DNA of 64,000 nt from Actinopolymorpha alba DSM 45243. Its GTDB lineage: Bacteria; Actinomycetota; Actinomycetes; Propionibacteriales; Actinopolymorphaceae. The stretch spans positions 30,262 to 94,261 of the forward strand of contig NZ_KB892754.1 in assembly GCF_000373925.1 (NCBI RefSeq). The letters run 5' to 3'. The notes beneath the pieces are model-generated. The model saw only the letters and a list, made by a program, of their open reading frames with translations. It did no database searches and had not been told where the DNA came from. Positions within the stretch are counted from its first letter, which is position 1. The number at the start of each line of letters is the position of its first letter. The translations under genes were made by a program, and so were the position numbers. This document shows positions 34,665 through 43,762 of the stretch, piece by piece.

Positions 34665-37600
34665 GTGATGGTGGTCATGCTGAGAAGGCTGATGGTGATC
34701 CTGGCCGCGCTCCCGCTGGTGTCAGTGTCCGTGGTGGTTGTCGCGGCTGTGCCTGCCCGGGCCGCGTCCATCTACTACGTCGACGCGGTTCATGGGAACG
34801 ACTCGACCGGAAACGGTAGTGCCGGGAGTCCGTGGCGGTCGATCTCGAAGGCGGCGGGGGTGGCGGGGGCTGGAGATACGGTGCGGATTCGTTCGGGGAC
34901 GTATCGGGAGACGATACGGCCGGCGAATTCAGGGACATCGGGGAACCCGATCACGTTCGAGCCGGACACGGGTGCGGATGTGACGGTCAGCGGTGCCGAT
35001 CTGCTGATGGGTTCGTGGACCGCACTCCCGGACAGCGTCTTCAGGAAACCGGTGTCGTTGCCGATGGGGGATTTCCTTGACCAGGTGTATGTCGATGGTG
35101 TGGCGAACAATCTGGCGCGCTCACCTAACACGCCGGTGGGTAATTTGTATGACCCCAAGTTATGGGAGCGGGATGCGGCGACTTCGAATGGGAGTTTGCT
35201 GAGCGATCCGGTGAATCTGGACCAGCCGGATGGCACCTGGGATGGTGCGGCGTTGTTCGTGGAGGACTCGGGTTCGTGGAACTTCAGCAGCGCCCTGGTC
35301 GAAAGCTCCACTCCTGGCAAGCTCAAGCTCAAGCGTGACCAGAAGTCCTATCGCCTGAAGCTCTCCACCTACGACAACGCTCTCCAGCTCATCGGTCCCG
35401 CGGGTAATGTGCTCGGCGCTCACGCCATGACGGTCGCCCAGAACACCACGTACAACCTCAAGGTGACGGCGTCTGGCAGTTCGATACAGGTCTTTCTCAA
35501 CAACGGCGCCTCTCCCGTCATCTCGGTGACCAACTCCGAGGTCGCCGAAGGTAGCTTCGGTCTGGGGCTCGAGTCCGAGAACGGCAGCGCCGCGGCGAAG
35601 GTGGAGTTCACGAACGTCAACGCCACCATTACCAGCCAGGATCCGAACCAAGCGCCGGGACGGCACGCCGCGACGTTCGCGAGCAACATTCGGGGATGGA
35701 CGAGGGGCGAGGACACCGGCTGGTGGGAGTCTGACGGCACCACGTTGCGGGGATACACCCAGCCACAGTCGAGCGGAGCGACGGCGTGGTACGACTCGCC
35801 GACAACCGCGAAGGACTTCACCTACGCCGCGGACGTGAAGCTGACGGCGCCCGGCCGGGCGTACCTCATCTTCCGCAAGGAACGCCTGCCTGGCTGGGTC
35901 GTCGACCTTGCCGACTGGGGGTTGGGTGGGTCGGAGTACTTCATCATGGGCAAGCTGGCGGCGCTGGACTACCCGGGCGAGTGGTACTACGACAAGGCGG
36001 CCGGACAGCTCTATCTGCGGACAACGGCCAGCGACAACCCGGCCAACCACACGGTGGAGTACAAGGCACGCAACCTGGCGTTCGACCTGACCCAGCGGTC
36101 GTACGTCCGGATCAAGGGCGTCAAGGTGTTCGCCGCGACGATCGACACCACCGACGGGTCCAACAATGTGATCGACGGTATCAACGCGAAGTACGTGAGT
36201 GAGTACAACCTCGCCAATGGCTGGAACACCGGTATCTGCCTGTGCGGCACGCACGACACTCTGAAGAACAGCGAGATCGCCTTTTCCTCCGGCTCGTTGG
36301 TGACGATGAAGAAGGACAACAACAAGCTGGTCAACAACCTGATCCATGACGGCACCTACGGCGGGATCGCGTTCAACTCCGCGATCGAGTTGCTTGGCCG
36401 AGGACATCTGGTCAGCAACAACACGGTCTATCATTCGGGCCGGTCGCTGATCGGCGGGGAGTTCTTCGCGGCCATCATTCAGTACAACGACTTCCACCAT
36501 GGCAACTACTTCGCCCATGACACCGGGATGCTTTATACCGCGCACAACGATCTGGGAAACTCCGAGATCCACCACAACTACTGGCACGACAACGTGTTCC
36601 GGAGTAACGGTGAGGGTGAGTGGACGGGCGGCATCTACCTCGACGAGTCGTCGGCCAACGCGTTGATCTACGACAACGTGACCTGGAACCTCTCCTGGCT
36701 CGGCATCATCGTCAACCACCTGTCCAACTTCGTGCAGGTCTACAACAACACGACGTACAACACGTCGGGGATCAGGGTGTCCGAGCCGACGTACGGCCTG
36801 GACGCGTACGGCGACCGTATCCAGAACAACATCGCCACCCAGGAGCTCGGCACCGGCGCCACGAGCATCGGCGCGGTGTTCGGCAACAACCTCACCTCCG
36901 GTGATCCGGAGTACGTCTCCCTGCCGGCGAAGGACTTCCACCTGACGCCGGGATCACCAGCCCGGAACGCGGGGACCCCGATCCGCGGCATCACGGAGGG
37001 ATTCGAGGGGACCGCGCCGGACATCGGCGCCTACGAGGTTGGCGGTGCGGACTGGAAGGCCGGGCACAACTTCGCCAACCCGCCCATCGTCGCCTACCAG
37101 CCGACCGACACCGACTACCAGAACCTGGTGGTCAACGGCAGCCTCGACCTCAACCGCATGCAGCACCCGCAGCTGAACAGCCTCTACGGGTGGACAAGGA
37201 CGCACTCCAAGACCGCGCAGCCGACCTTCGACTTCTCCGGCGGCGAGGTCTCCAGCCGCTTCCACCACGAGACCGGCGTCGCTCTTGGCACCGGCGAGGA
37301 CGGCATCGAGCAGACGATCAGCGGCCTCAAACCGAACACGACGTACAAGATCCGGGGCTTCCTGCGGGTCAGTTCCGACGGCCAGGGCGTACGCCTTGGA
37401 GTGAAGGGCTACGGCGGCGCGGACGCCTACGAGGAACACACCACCACTACGTGGTCGGAGAAAACGCTGACCTTCACCACGGGTGCGACCAACACCAGCG
37501 CCACGATCTACGGCTACAAGCCGACCACCGGTGGGTACGCGTGGGTCGACGACATCATGATGAACGCGACGGTCCCGACGCCCACGCCGGCCCTGCGGGT

Positions 37601-38732
37601 GAGCGACGCGACGGTTTCCGAGGGGAACTCCGACACGTCGCAGGCGTCGTTCACGGTCTCGCTGAGCCCGGCGAGCTCGAGCGCGGTGACGGTCGCCTAT
37701 GCCACAGCGGACGCGACGGCGGTCGCGCCGGGCGACTACACCGCCGCCAATGGGACGTTGACGTTCGCGCCGGGGGAGACGAGCAAGGTCGTGAACATCC
37801 CGGTCGTTGGTGACACGGCGGTCGAGCAGGACGAGTCGTTCAGCGTCACGCTGTCGAGCCCGACCGGCGGCGCGGTGATTGCGGACGGTCTCGGCGTCGG
37901 CACCATCCTCAACGACGACGCGGCCGTCGGCACCACGACGGTGAACGACCACACGACCGGCACGGGCACCAACCAGTTCGAGTTCGTCGGATCATGGGCG
38001 ACCAACGCCAACGACACGGCCTACCAAGATGACGTGACCTTCTCGATGACGACGAACGACTATTACCAGCTGCGCTTCATCGGGACGCAGTTCAAGCTCT
38101 ATTCGGAGAAGAGCAACCTGATGGGCATTGTCGCGGTCTCCGTCGACGGTGGGCCCGAGACGATGGTCGACACGTACGCGGCGACCCAGTCCGGCAATGT
38201 TCTCGTCTACACCAGCCCGGTGCTGCCGTCCGCACCCCATACGCTGAAGGTCCGCGTCACCGGAACGAAGAACGCGAGTTCGACTGGCACCTGGCATGTC
38301 GCGGACCGGGTGGACATCATCAACCAGCCGACCGCCACGACCTCGGTGAACGACCACACGACCGGCACGGGCACCAATGAGTTCGAGTTCGTCGGATCAT
38401 GGGCGACCAACGCCAACGACACGGCGTACCAAGGCGATGTGACCTTCTCCGACCAGACGGACGCCTATTACCAGGTCAGGTTCAACGGTACGCAGGTCAA
38501 GGTCTACTCCGAAAAGAGCGGCGTCATGGGCAAGGTCGCGATCTCCGTCGACGGGGGAGCTGAGACGGTGGTCGACACCTATTCGCCGACCCAGGCGGGC
38601 AACGTCCTCATCTTCACCAGTCCGGCGCTCACGTCAGGTCAGCACATCCTGAAGGTGCGCGTGACCGGGACAAAGAACCCCAGCGCGAGCTGGACCTGGC
38701 ACGTCGCGGACCGAGTTGAGATCACCTCATAG
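34665..38732 (+). CDS. Giant secreted beta-helix protein with Calx-beta and duplicated C-terminal domains
   Basis: 1355 residues from GTG 34665 (ATG 34668 or ATG 34677 are also possible; the signal peptide MLRRLMVILAALPLVS begins at the latter, cleavage near AVPARA). Domains: start of a right-handed beta-helix (IYYVDAVHGNDSTGNG, residues ~27-165), a laminin-G/DUF1080-like insert (~170-325), a second beta-sandwich (~335-460), the main beta-helix with ladder-like Asn repeats (~475-770; NNLIHDGTYGGIAFNS, HHNYWHDNVFRSNG), a CBM4/9-like module (~810-965), a Calx-beta domain (~970-1085) and two near-identical 135-residue modules. Beta-helix proteins of this kind are polysaccharide lyases or glycosidases; the catalytic residues cannot be named with confidence. 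An inverted repeat ACGTG-N5-CACGT (34503-34517) lies upstream. Confidence 0.8.
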   Translation: MMVVMLRRLMVILAALPLVSVSVVVVAAVPARAASIYYVDAVHGNDSTGNGSAGSPWRSISKAAGVAGAGDTVRIRSGTYRETIRPANSGTSGNPITFEPDTGADVTVSGADLLMGSWTALPDSVFRKPVSLPMGDFLDQVYVDGVANNLARSPNTPVGNLYDPKLWERDAATSNGSLLSDPVNLDQPDGTWDGAALFVEDSGSWNFSSALVESSTPGKLKLKRDQKSYRLKLSTYDNALQLIGPAGNVLGAHAMTVAQNTTYNLKVTASGSSIQVFLNNGASPVISVTNSEVAEGSFGLGLESENGSAAAKVEFTNVNATITSQDPNQAPGRHAATFASNIRGWTRGEDTGWWESDGTTLRGYTQPQSSGATAWYDSPTTAKDFTYAADVKLTAPGRAYLIFRKERLPGWVVDLADWGLGGSEYFIMGKLAALDYPGEWYYDKAAGQLYLRTTASDNPANHTVEYKARNLAFDLTQRSYVRIKGVKVFAATIDTTDGSNNVIDGINAKYVSEYNLANGWNTGICLCGTHDTLKNSEIAFSSGSLVTMKKDNNKLVNNLIHDGTYGGIAFNSAIELLGRGHLVSNNTVYHSGRSLIGGEFFAAIIQYNDFHHGNYFAHDTGMLYTAHNDLGNSEIHHNYWHDNVFRSNGEGEWTGGIYLDESSANALIYDNVTWNLSWLGIIVNHLSNFVQVYNNTTYNTSGIRVSEPTYGLDAYGDRIQNNIATQELGTGATSIGAVFGNNLTSGDPEYVSLPAKDFHLTPGSPARNAGTPIRGITEGFEGTAPDIGAYEVGGADWKAGHNFANPPIVAYQPTDTDYQNLVVNGSLDLNRMQHPQLNSLYGWTRTHSKTAQPTFDFSGGEVSSRFHHETGVALGTGEDGIEQTISGLKPNTTYKIRGFLRVSSDGQGVRLGVKGYGGADAYEEHTTTTWSEKTLTFTTGATNTSATIYGYKPTTGGYAWVDDIMMNATVPTPTPALRVSDATVSEGNSDTSQASFTVSLSPASSSAVTVAYATADATAVAPGDYTAANGTLTFAPGETSKVVNIPVVGDTAVEQDESFSVTLSSPTGGAVIADGLGVGTILNDDAAVGTTTVNDHTTGTGTNQFEFVGSWATNANDTAYQDDVTFSMTTNDYYQLRFIGTQFKLYSEKSNLMGIVAVSVDGGPETMVDTYAATQSGNVLVYTSPVLPSAPHTLKVRVTGTKNASSTGTWHVADRVDIINQPTATTSVNDHTTGTGTNEFEFVGSWATNANDTAYQGDVTFSDQTDAYYQVRFNGTQVKVYSEKSGVMGKVAISVDGGAETVVDTYSPTQAGNVLIFTSPALTSGQHILKVRVTGTKNPSASWTWHVADRVEITS
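37941..38345 (+). repeat. Internal duplication unit 1 (405 bp)
   Basis: First copy of a 135-codon module. Its first ~100 bp match the second copy (starting 38346) almost exactly, with only a handful of substitutions; identity falls off toward the 3' part. This points to a recent tandem duplication or partial gene conversion. Confidence 0.8.
38346..38729 (+). repeat. Internal duplication unit 2
   Basis: Second copy, exactly 405 bp (135 codons) downstream of the first. Both encode VNDHTTGTGTNxFEFVGSW and end with GTWHVADRV / WTWHVADRV. Predicted beta-sandwich, probably substrate or cell-wall binding. Confidence 0.8.
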
Positions 38733-38754
38733 TCGGGCAGCGGCGGCAACTCCG

Positions 38755-40455
38755 TCACTCACTGGGAGGAGGTCCGCCGGAGCGGGGCCGAAGTTCGGTG
38801 GTCCGGTCGGGTTCCTCGAGTTCGGGTTCGCCGTGGCCGGCGCCATGCGTGTGCGCGGCTTCGAGTTCGCCTCTCGTCGGTTTCTGAACGACGTTGCCGA
38901 AGTAGAAGCGAGACGCACGCGCACGCATGCGACGCTTCCTGGGATGAGGTGCGCGTACACCGTGTTCGTTGACGTCAGGCCCAACCTCGATCGGGACCTG
39001 CCGCTCATGGGAGCCCAGAAGGTAGGCCTCCTCCCTACTCGCAGGGCTGTGGATCTCGACGTACTCCCCGGGAGCGAGTCGCATGACGATGCCGGTTTCC
39101 AGGCCGTGCAGGAGTTTGTCACGGTCGCGACGCTGGAGGCCGAGACAGATTCGTTTGGTGACGAGGAACGCGATCACGGGTCCGACGATGATCGCGACTC
39201 GGAGGAAATACACGATGTCGTTGACCGCGAGACGGGTGACGAACGCGATGATGTCGTCCCCGCCGCCAAGCCACAAGAGTCCGTAGAACGTCATACCCGC
39301 GACACCGAACGCCGTACGGACGGGCTGGTTACGCGGCCGATCAAGGAGATGGTGTTCGCGTTTGTCGCCGGTCACCCAGCGTTCGATGAACGGATACAAC
39401 GCGAGCACCACCGCGAGGAGGCCCAGGAGGCCGAAGCCGGGTATGAAGACGTTCCAGCCGATGGTGAAGCCGGCGACCCGGGTCTCCCAGTTCGGCATGA
39501 TGCGCAGACCGCCCTCGACCCAGCCGAGGTACCAGTCCGGCTGGGTGCCCACGCCCACCTGCGAGGGGTTGTAAGGACCGTAGATCCAGATCGGGTTGAT
39601 CTGGAGGATCGCGCCCATGAGGGTGAGAACGCCGAAGACGAGGAAGAAGAAACCACCCGCCTTTGCCGTGTAGACCGGCAACAGAGGATAGCCGACCGCG
39701 TTCCTGTTCGTCCGCCCGGGACCGGGGTACTGCGTGTGCTTGTGGTAGACGACCAGGCCCAGATGTACGGCGATCAGCGCGAGAATCAGTGCGGGAAGCA
39801 GCAGGATGTGGATTCCGTAGAGCCGTGGTGTGATCACGTCTCCCGGAAACTCTCCGCCGAAGACGAAGAACGACACATAGGTGCCGACCACAGGGATGGA
39901 TCGGATCAGCGCCTCGATGAATCGCAGCCCCGTGCCCGACAGTAGGTCGTCGGGCAGGGAGTAGCCGGTGAACCCCTCGATCAGGCCGAGTTGCAGCAGC
40001 GTGACACCGATCAACCAGTTGACTTCCCGCGGTTTGCGGAACGCGCCGGTGAAGAAGATCCGCAGCAGGTGGCACGTGATCGCCGCGAGGAAAAGCAGCG
40101 CGGCCCAGTGATGGATCTGTCGCATCAGCAGGCCGCCGCGAATGTCGAACGAAATGTCGACCGTGGAGGCGAACGCCTCCGACATGGGCACCCCGCGCAG
40201 CGGACCGTAGGTTCCGTCGTACACCACTTCCTGCATGCTCGGTTTGAACCACAGAATGAGGAACGTGCCGCTCAACAACAACACGATGAAGCTGTACAAT
40301 GCGATCTCGCCAAGGAGGAACGACCAGTGGTCGGGAAAGACCTTGCGAAGGTTGTTCTTGGCCAGTTTGGCGAGTCCGACCCTCTCGTCGAGAAACCGCA
40401 TCGGCGCCGCTACCGCGCGCGGCACCTGCTTGTCCGGTTGAGGATCGCTCGGCAT
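38755..40455 (-). CDS. qcrB: Orphan cytochrome b subunit of a bc1-type complex (QcrB)
   Basis: 566 residues, actinobacterial QcrB with a long C-terminal extension. Heme-binding histidines are in RQIHHWAALLFLAAITCHLLR and in YGIHILLLPALILALIAVHLG (shortened helices B and D); the quinol-oxidation motif is PDWY (GTQPDWYLGW). About eight or nine membrane helices. ATG 40455 begins a typical hydrophilic N-terminus; a GTG-type start at 40497 is possible. Neither QcrA (Rieske) nor QcrC (cytochrome cc) nor oxidase genes are adjacent, so this is a stand-alone, probably second copy. It ends 22 bp from the convergent beta-helix gene. Confidence 0.85.
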   Translation of the reverse strand: MPSDPQPDKQVPRAVAAPMRFLDERVGLAKLAKNNLRKVFPDHWSFLLGEIALYSFIVLLLSGTFLILWFKPSMQEVVYDGTYGPLRGVPMSEAFASTVDISFDIRGGLLMRQIHHWAALLFLAAITCHLLRIFFTGAFRKPREVNWLIGVTLLQLGLIEGFTGYSLPDDLLSGTGLRFIEALIRSIPVVGTYVSFFVFGGEFPGDVITPRLYGIHILLLPALILALIAVHLGLVVYHKHTQYPGPGRTNRNAVGYPLLPVYTAKAGGFFFLVFGVLTLMGAILQINPIWIYGPYNPSQVGVGTQPDWYLGWVEGGLRIMPNWETRVAGFTIGWNVFIPGFGLLGLLAVVLALYPFIERWVTGDKREHHLLDRPRNQPVRTAFGVAGMTFYGLLWLGGGDDIIAFVTRLAVNDIVYFLRVAIIVGPVIAFLVTKRICLGLQRRDRDKLLHGLETGIVMRLAPGEYVEIHSPASREEAYLLGSHERQVPIEVGPDVNEHGVRAPHPRKRRMRARASRFYFGNVVQKPTRGELEAAHTHGAGHGEPELEEPDRTTELRPRSGGPPPSE

Positions 40456-40541
40456 AGCCGCAGCATTGTTCCGTATCTCTGCAGTGCACAGAGGCAAACG
40501 CTACGTAGCCGCGGTGTCCTTGGTCCCGGCTTCTCGGCTCC

Positions 40542-41447
40542 CTAGACTAGATGTTCACTAAACCACTCGGTGGCGGCTTCGCTTGTCGGCTTGAAGGCCG
40601 CGATGTAGGAGTCGAAGTGGTCGCCGGAAAACAACGCCAACCGCTTGGGTTCCAGGGCACGTTCATACGCCGCGAGCGCGAGATCAGTGGGGGTTATTGT
40701 GTCTGTCTTGCCTACGACCATGAGTAATGGCGTCGGTGACACGCGAGTAGCCCACGTCCCTGGTTGGTACATCTGCGCTTTGCGAGTGGACCGCAGGGTG
40801 ACGTACTTGGGTTCTTCGACAGAGGGAGGGAGCGAGAAATGGGCGTTGAACTCCTCCAAGTCCCGGGAATGGTAGGCGGCCCGCATCTCTGGATCGAGGC
40901 TGTTGAGGAGCTGGTATGCGGGTGGCTTGCCCGCCAGTTGAGCGCGTTCGTCGTCATCGAACAGCTCTTCCAGCGCTTGCCTACGGTCGGCGGGCACGCG
41001 ACGCAAGCCCTGCTCGTAGCCGCTGATCGTCGGAGCCTGCGCCACCGCGGCCTTGATTCGCCGATCGGTGGCCGCCAGAACGATCGTGTGACCGCCTGCG
41101 TAGCTTGGACCCCAGATCCCGATCCGGTGGGTGTCGACGTCGTCGAGGGTCTCCAAGAATGAGATCGCCCGCCGCCAGTCTGCGATCTGCTGCCAAGGGT
41201 CGATGTCACCACGGGGTTCGCCACCGCTCCGACCAAACCCGCGGTGATCGTGGACGAGAACGACGAAACCTGCCTGGCTGAAGCGTTCCGCATAGCCTTC
41301 CAAGCCGTGGTACTTCAGTTCGCCGAAGCCGTGCGCCATGGTGATCGCCGGAAAGGGGCCGCTGCCTGCCGGTGCGGGTGGGCGGAGCAGCCAGGCGTGC
41401 AACTGTATGCTGCCCTCAGCAGGAATCAACACTTCCTGGTGGCTCAT
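40542..41447 (-). CDS. Alpha/beta hydrolase
   Basis: 301 residues. Nucleophile Ser115 in GPSYAGG, acid Asp in GKTDTITP and His in GDHFDSY form the triad; the oxyanion segment is AHGFGELKYHG. Residues ~130-225 are a helical cap. Similar to the dienelactone-hydrolase/Fus-type esterases that accept polyketide or peptide esters. ATG 41447 has GGGGGA upstream, better than 41492. Cytoplasmic; substrate unknown. Confidence 0.83.
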   Translation of the reverse strand: MSHQEVLIPAEGSIQLHAWLLRPPAPAGSGPFPAITMAHGFGELKYHGLEGYAERFSQAGFVVLVHDHRGFGRSGGEPRGDIDPWQQIADWRRAISFLETLDDVDTHRIGIWGPSYAGGHTIVLAATDRRIKAAVAQAPTISGYEQGLRRVPADRRQALEELFDDDERAQLAGKPPAYQLLNSLDPEMRAAYHSRDLEEFNAHFSLPPSVEEPKYVTLRSTRKAQMYQPGTWATRVSPTPLLMVVGKTDTITPTDLALAAYERALEPKRLALFSGDHFDSYIAAFKPTSEAATEWFSEHLV

Positions 41448-41791
41448 GAACCGTTCCCCCCTTATGCCGGGCACTGGCTTCACGTCGAGCAACCCACAGC
41501 CGTGACGCGCGCAGCCTCAGCGACTTCGTGAACAAGTCGGTCACTGGCAAGCGTCTTCATCGCACAATAACTCGCGCACTCGAGAATCGCATGCCGGGCG
41601 CTCTGGCGGCTACCACATTGATCAGCCTGACCGGCGCCAAGCACCGAACCTGACAGCGGTCCAGGTGTCTACTGATGGGTGGTGGAGTGGACCTTTGCCG
41701 GGTGCGCCACCGTTGTGCCAGACGATGGGGCGACCGGCAGCAGGCTCGGGACCTGTGGAACGATCCTCCGCAGCAGAGGGAGGAGCCGGAG
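41448..41791. other. 344-bp intergenic region, no gene recognised
   Basis: Lies between two divergent genes (hydrolase and DUF1801 protein). I see no convincing ORF, hairpin or known motif; it presumably holds both promoters. Confidence 0.4.
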
Positions 41792-42175
41792 ATGGGAAGC
41801 AGGTCCAGCGACGTCGATCGCTTCATGGCGGCACTTGATCACCCGTTGAAGGACGGAGTCGAGCAACTGAGGACGGCGATCCTCGCGTCCAACACCGACA
41901 TCTCCGAGCACGTGAAATGGAACGCCCCGAGTTTTCGCTATGACGGCGAAGATCGGGTGACCTTCCGCCTACGACCACGCGATCAACTTCAGCTGATCTT
42001 CCATCGCGGGGCAAAGGTGCGCGGCGACGGTGCCGATTTCGCGTTCGATGATCCCACTGGACTGCTGACGTGGCTGGCACCTGACAGGGCGGTCGTGACG
42101 TTCCCGGACCTCGACACGGTGCGGGCTCAGGAGGGGGCGCTCGTGTCCCTGGTGAACGCGTGGGTACGGGCGTAG
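41792..42175 (+). CDS. DUF1801 (YdhG-like) family protein
   Basis: 127 residues. Core motif ISEHVKWNAPSFRYDG near residue 35-50 and VTFRLRPRDQLQLIFHRG are typical of DUF1801, a small alpha/beta protein of unknown function. ATG 41792 follows AGGAG at the right distance; the long upstream in-frame extension has no protein-like composition. The hairpin at 42203 is a likely terminator. Confidence 0.78.
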   Translation: MGSRSSDVDRFMAALDHPLKDGVEQLRTAILASNTDISEHVKWNAPSFRYDGEDRVTFRLRPRDQLQLIFHRGAKVRGDGADFAFDDPTGLLTWLAPDRAVVTFPDLDTVRAQEGALVSLVNAWVRA

Positions 42176-42202
42176 CCCCGCGCAGGGGGAGCTGACTTGG
42201 GG

Positions 42203-42251
42203 ACTTGTTGGAGGGTTGTCGGCTTCTTTGCCGACGTTTCCTCCAACAAGT
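42203..42251. terminator. Stem-loop with TTCTTT loop downstream of the DUF1801 gene
   Basis: Outer arms ACTTGTTGGAGG (from 42203) and CCTCCAACAAGT (to 42251) are perfect; after a short mismatched part the apex TCGGC-TTCTTT-GCCGA closes it. The apex is identical to that of 13228-13267. Confidence 0.65.
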
Positions 42252-42301
42252 GACGACGACCTCAGCGCGCGTCTCACATAGTGAGCATTTCTTAACCCAG
42301 A

Positions 42302-42371
42302 TCAAGATCATTTCTGGGATGTGGCCCACGCTTCGCGCGAAGCATGGGCAACTTCCCCGAAATGATCTTGA
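42302..42371. repeat. Nested inverted repeat
   Basis: Outer 13-bp perfect arms TCAAGATCATTTC (42302-42314) and 42359-42371 enclose an inner hairpin GCCCACGCTTCG (42324-42335) with 42338-42349 (11 of 12 paired). Non-coding; forms a cruciform-like structure. Confidence 0.7.
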
Positions 42372-42420
42372 GTAAACCGCGGGCCGTCTGGATGCTGAGA
42401 CCTGTGGCTGCGCGTCCAAG

Positions 42421-42454
42421 GATCATGAAGGATTGACGAAAACCCTTCACGATC
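42421..42454. repeat. Dispersed palindrome, relative of 357-403
   Basis: GATCATGAAGGATT (42421-42434) faces AACCCTTCACGATC (42441-42454), an imperfect inverted repeat whose arms share GATC(A/G)TGAAGG with the perfect element at 357-403. Confidence 0.6.
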
Positions 42455-42475
42455 ATGACCCGCCGCTCCGGCGGA

Positions 42476-42543
42476 GTTGATCAACGGTCCCGGTTTCGGT
42501 TGCTCGCCGCTGCCCGCGGCCGAATCGACCGCCGTTGATCAAC
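42476..42543. repeat. Inverted pair of GTTGATCAACGG
   Basis: GTTGATCAACGG (42476-42487) and CCGTTGATCAAC (42532-42543) are perfect complements 44 bp apart, and each contains the palindrome GTTGATCAAC. Function unknown; possible protein-binding pair or large stem-loop. Confidence 0.6.
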
Positions 42544-42657
42544 TTCACTCGACCGGGTTGAGAAGAACCGTCGGCCCCAGGCGAGGGTCCTGAATAACCA
42601 TCACCAGCTGATCTGAAGCAGCCGCGGCTGAAGACGGCACGGGGCGGCCGCGCGACC

Positions 42658-43572
42658 TCAGGCGTCCGCCACCGCCAGGATGATCTTGCCGCTGACGTGG
42701 CCACCCTCGCTGCGTTCGTGGGCCCGTGCCGCGTCGGCGAGCGGGAACACCGAGTCGACGGCGACGTCGTATCGCCCCTCCTCGACGAGTCGCGCAGCCC
42801 GGGGCAGGGCGTGGAACGCGTGGGGTTCGGTGGTGAGCCGGACCCCGTGCTCGGCCGCCGCGAAGTTGGCGATGGTGACCACCCGGTCGGCTGAGCCGGT
42901 GATCTCGATGAGCTCCTTCAGGGAGCCCTTGCCGGCGGTGTCGAACGCGACATCCACGCCGTTCGGTGCCAGCCCGGCGACCCGCGCGGGGAGACCCGGC
43001 CCGTAGGTCGTGGGTACGACGCCGAGGTCGCGAAGGTAGGCGTGGTTCGCCTCGCTGGCGGTGCCGATCACCGTGACGCCCTCCGCCAGCGCGAACCTCG
43101 CGGCCGCACTGCCGACCCCGCCGGCCGCACCGTCGATCAGCAGGGTCTGTCCTGCGGCGGTGTGGAGGATCTCCAGGGCACGGAGCGCGGTTTCGGCGGC
43201 AACCGCGACGCCACCCGCCTGCTCCCAGGTCAGAGCGGCCGGCTTGCGGGCGAACTGGTGGAGTACAGCGAGCTCGGCGTACGTCCCGCTGCCAAGGCCG
43301 AACACCTCGTCACCGACATTGACGCCCTCCATCCCTTCGCCGACCTCATCGACGACACCGGCCGCCTCAGCGCCAGGGATCGCCGGGAACTGAGTCGGGA
43401 AGATGTCCCGGAGGTAGCCGCCGCGGACCTTCCAGTCGATCGGGTTCACGCCCGCCGTGCGGACCCTGATGCGCACCTGGCCGGGACCAGCGTGCGGCTC
43501 CGGCATCGTGGTCAGCTGGAGAACCGATGGTTCGCCGTACGCCGCAAACGTCACTGCCAGCATCTCCGCCAC
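42658..43572 (-). CDS. Zinc-free quinone-oxidoreductase-like (MDR superfamily) enzyme
   Basis: 304 residues. GroES-like domain (AGVNPIDWKVRGG, AEAAGVVDEVGEG) without zinc ligands, NADPH-binding loop DGAAGGVGSAAARFA, and the C-terminal FPLADAARAHERSEGGHVSGKIIL. It reduces quinones or enones with NADPH. GTG 43572 or ATG 43563 may be the start. Divergent from the ArsR-type regulator at 43763, which probably controls it. Confidence 0.88.
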   Translation of the reverse strand: MAEMLAVTFAAYGEPSVLQLTTMPEPHAGPGQVRIRVRTAGVNPIDWKVRGGYLRDIFPTQFPAIPGAEAAGVVDEVGEGMEGVNVGDEVFGLGSGTYAELAVLHQFARKPAALTWEQAGGVAVAAETALRALEILHTAAGQTLLIDGAAGGVGSAAARFALAEGVTVIGTASEANHAYLRDLGVVPTTYGPGLPARVAGLAPNGVDVAFDTAGKGSLKELIEITGSADRVVTIANFAAAEHGVRLTTEPHAFHALPRAARLVEEGRYDVAVDSVFPLADAARAHERSEGGHVSGKIILAVADA

Positions 43573-43726
43573 ATCCTGTCAACGAGATCGTGCGTCTTGA
43601 CCGCAGGCTATCGGGCCCCCATCGGCGCCAGTCGATCCCGCCGTACCCTTCCTGAGGAAGCCGGCGCCGCGCCTCGCTGGACGGCGGGCACGCGCCGCCC
43701 GTCGGTTGATAATGACTCCCTAGAAT

Positions 43727-43744
43727 TATCGTTATATGTCGATA
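43727..43744. promoter_or_regulatory. Palindrome TATCG-N8-CGATA, candidate regulator operator
   Basis: In the AT-rich divergent promoter region between the oxidoreductase and the ArsR-type regulator. Its right half TGTCGATA recurs at 44963-44970 after the regulator gene. Confidence 0.5.
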
Positions 43745-43762
43745 GCTTGGGGGTGACGCTCG

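Noticed and set aside
35160..36941. 593-codon minus-strand frame opposite the beta-helix protein
   Set aside because: Val/Arg-rich shadow without motifs.
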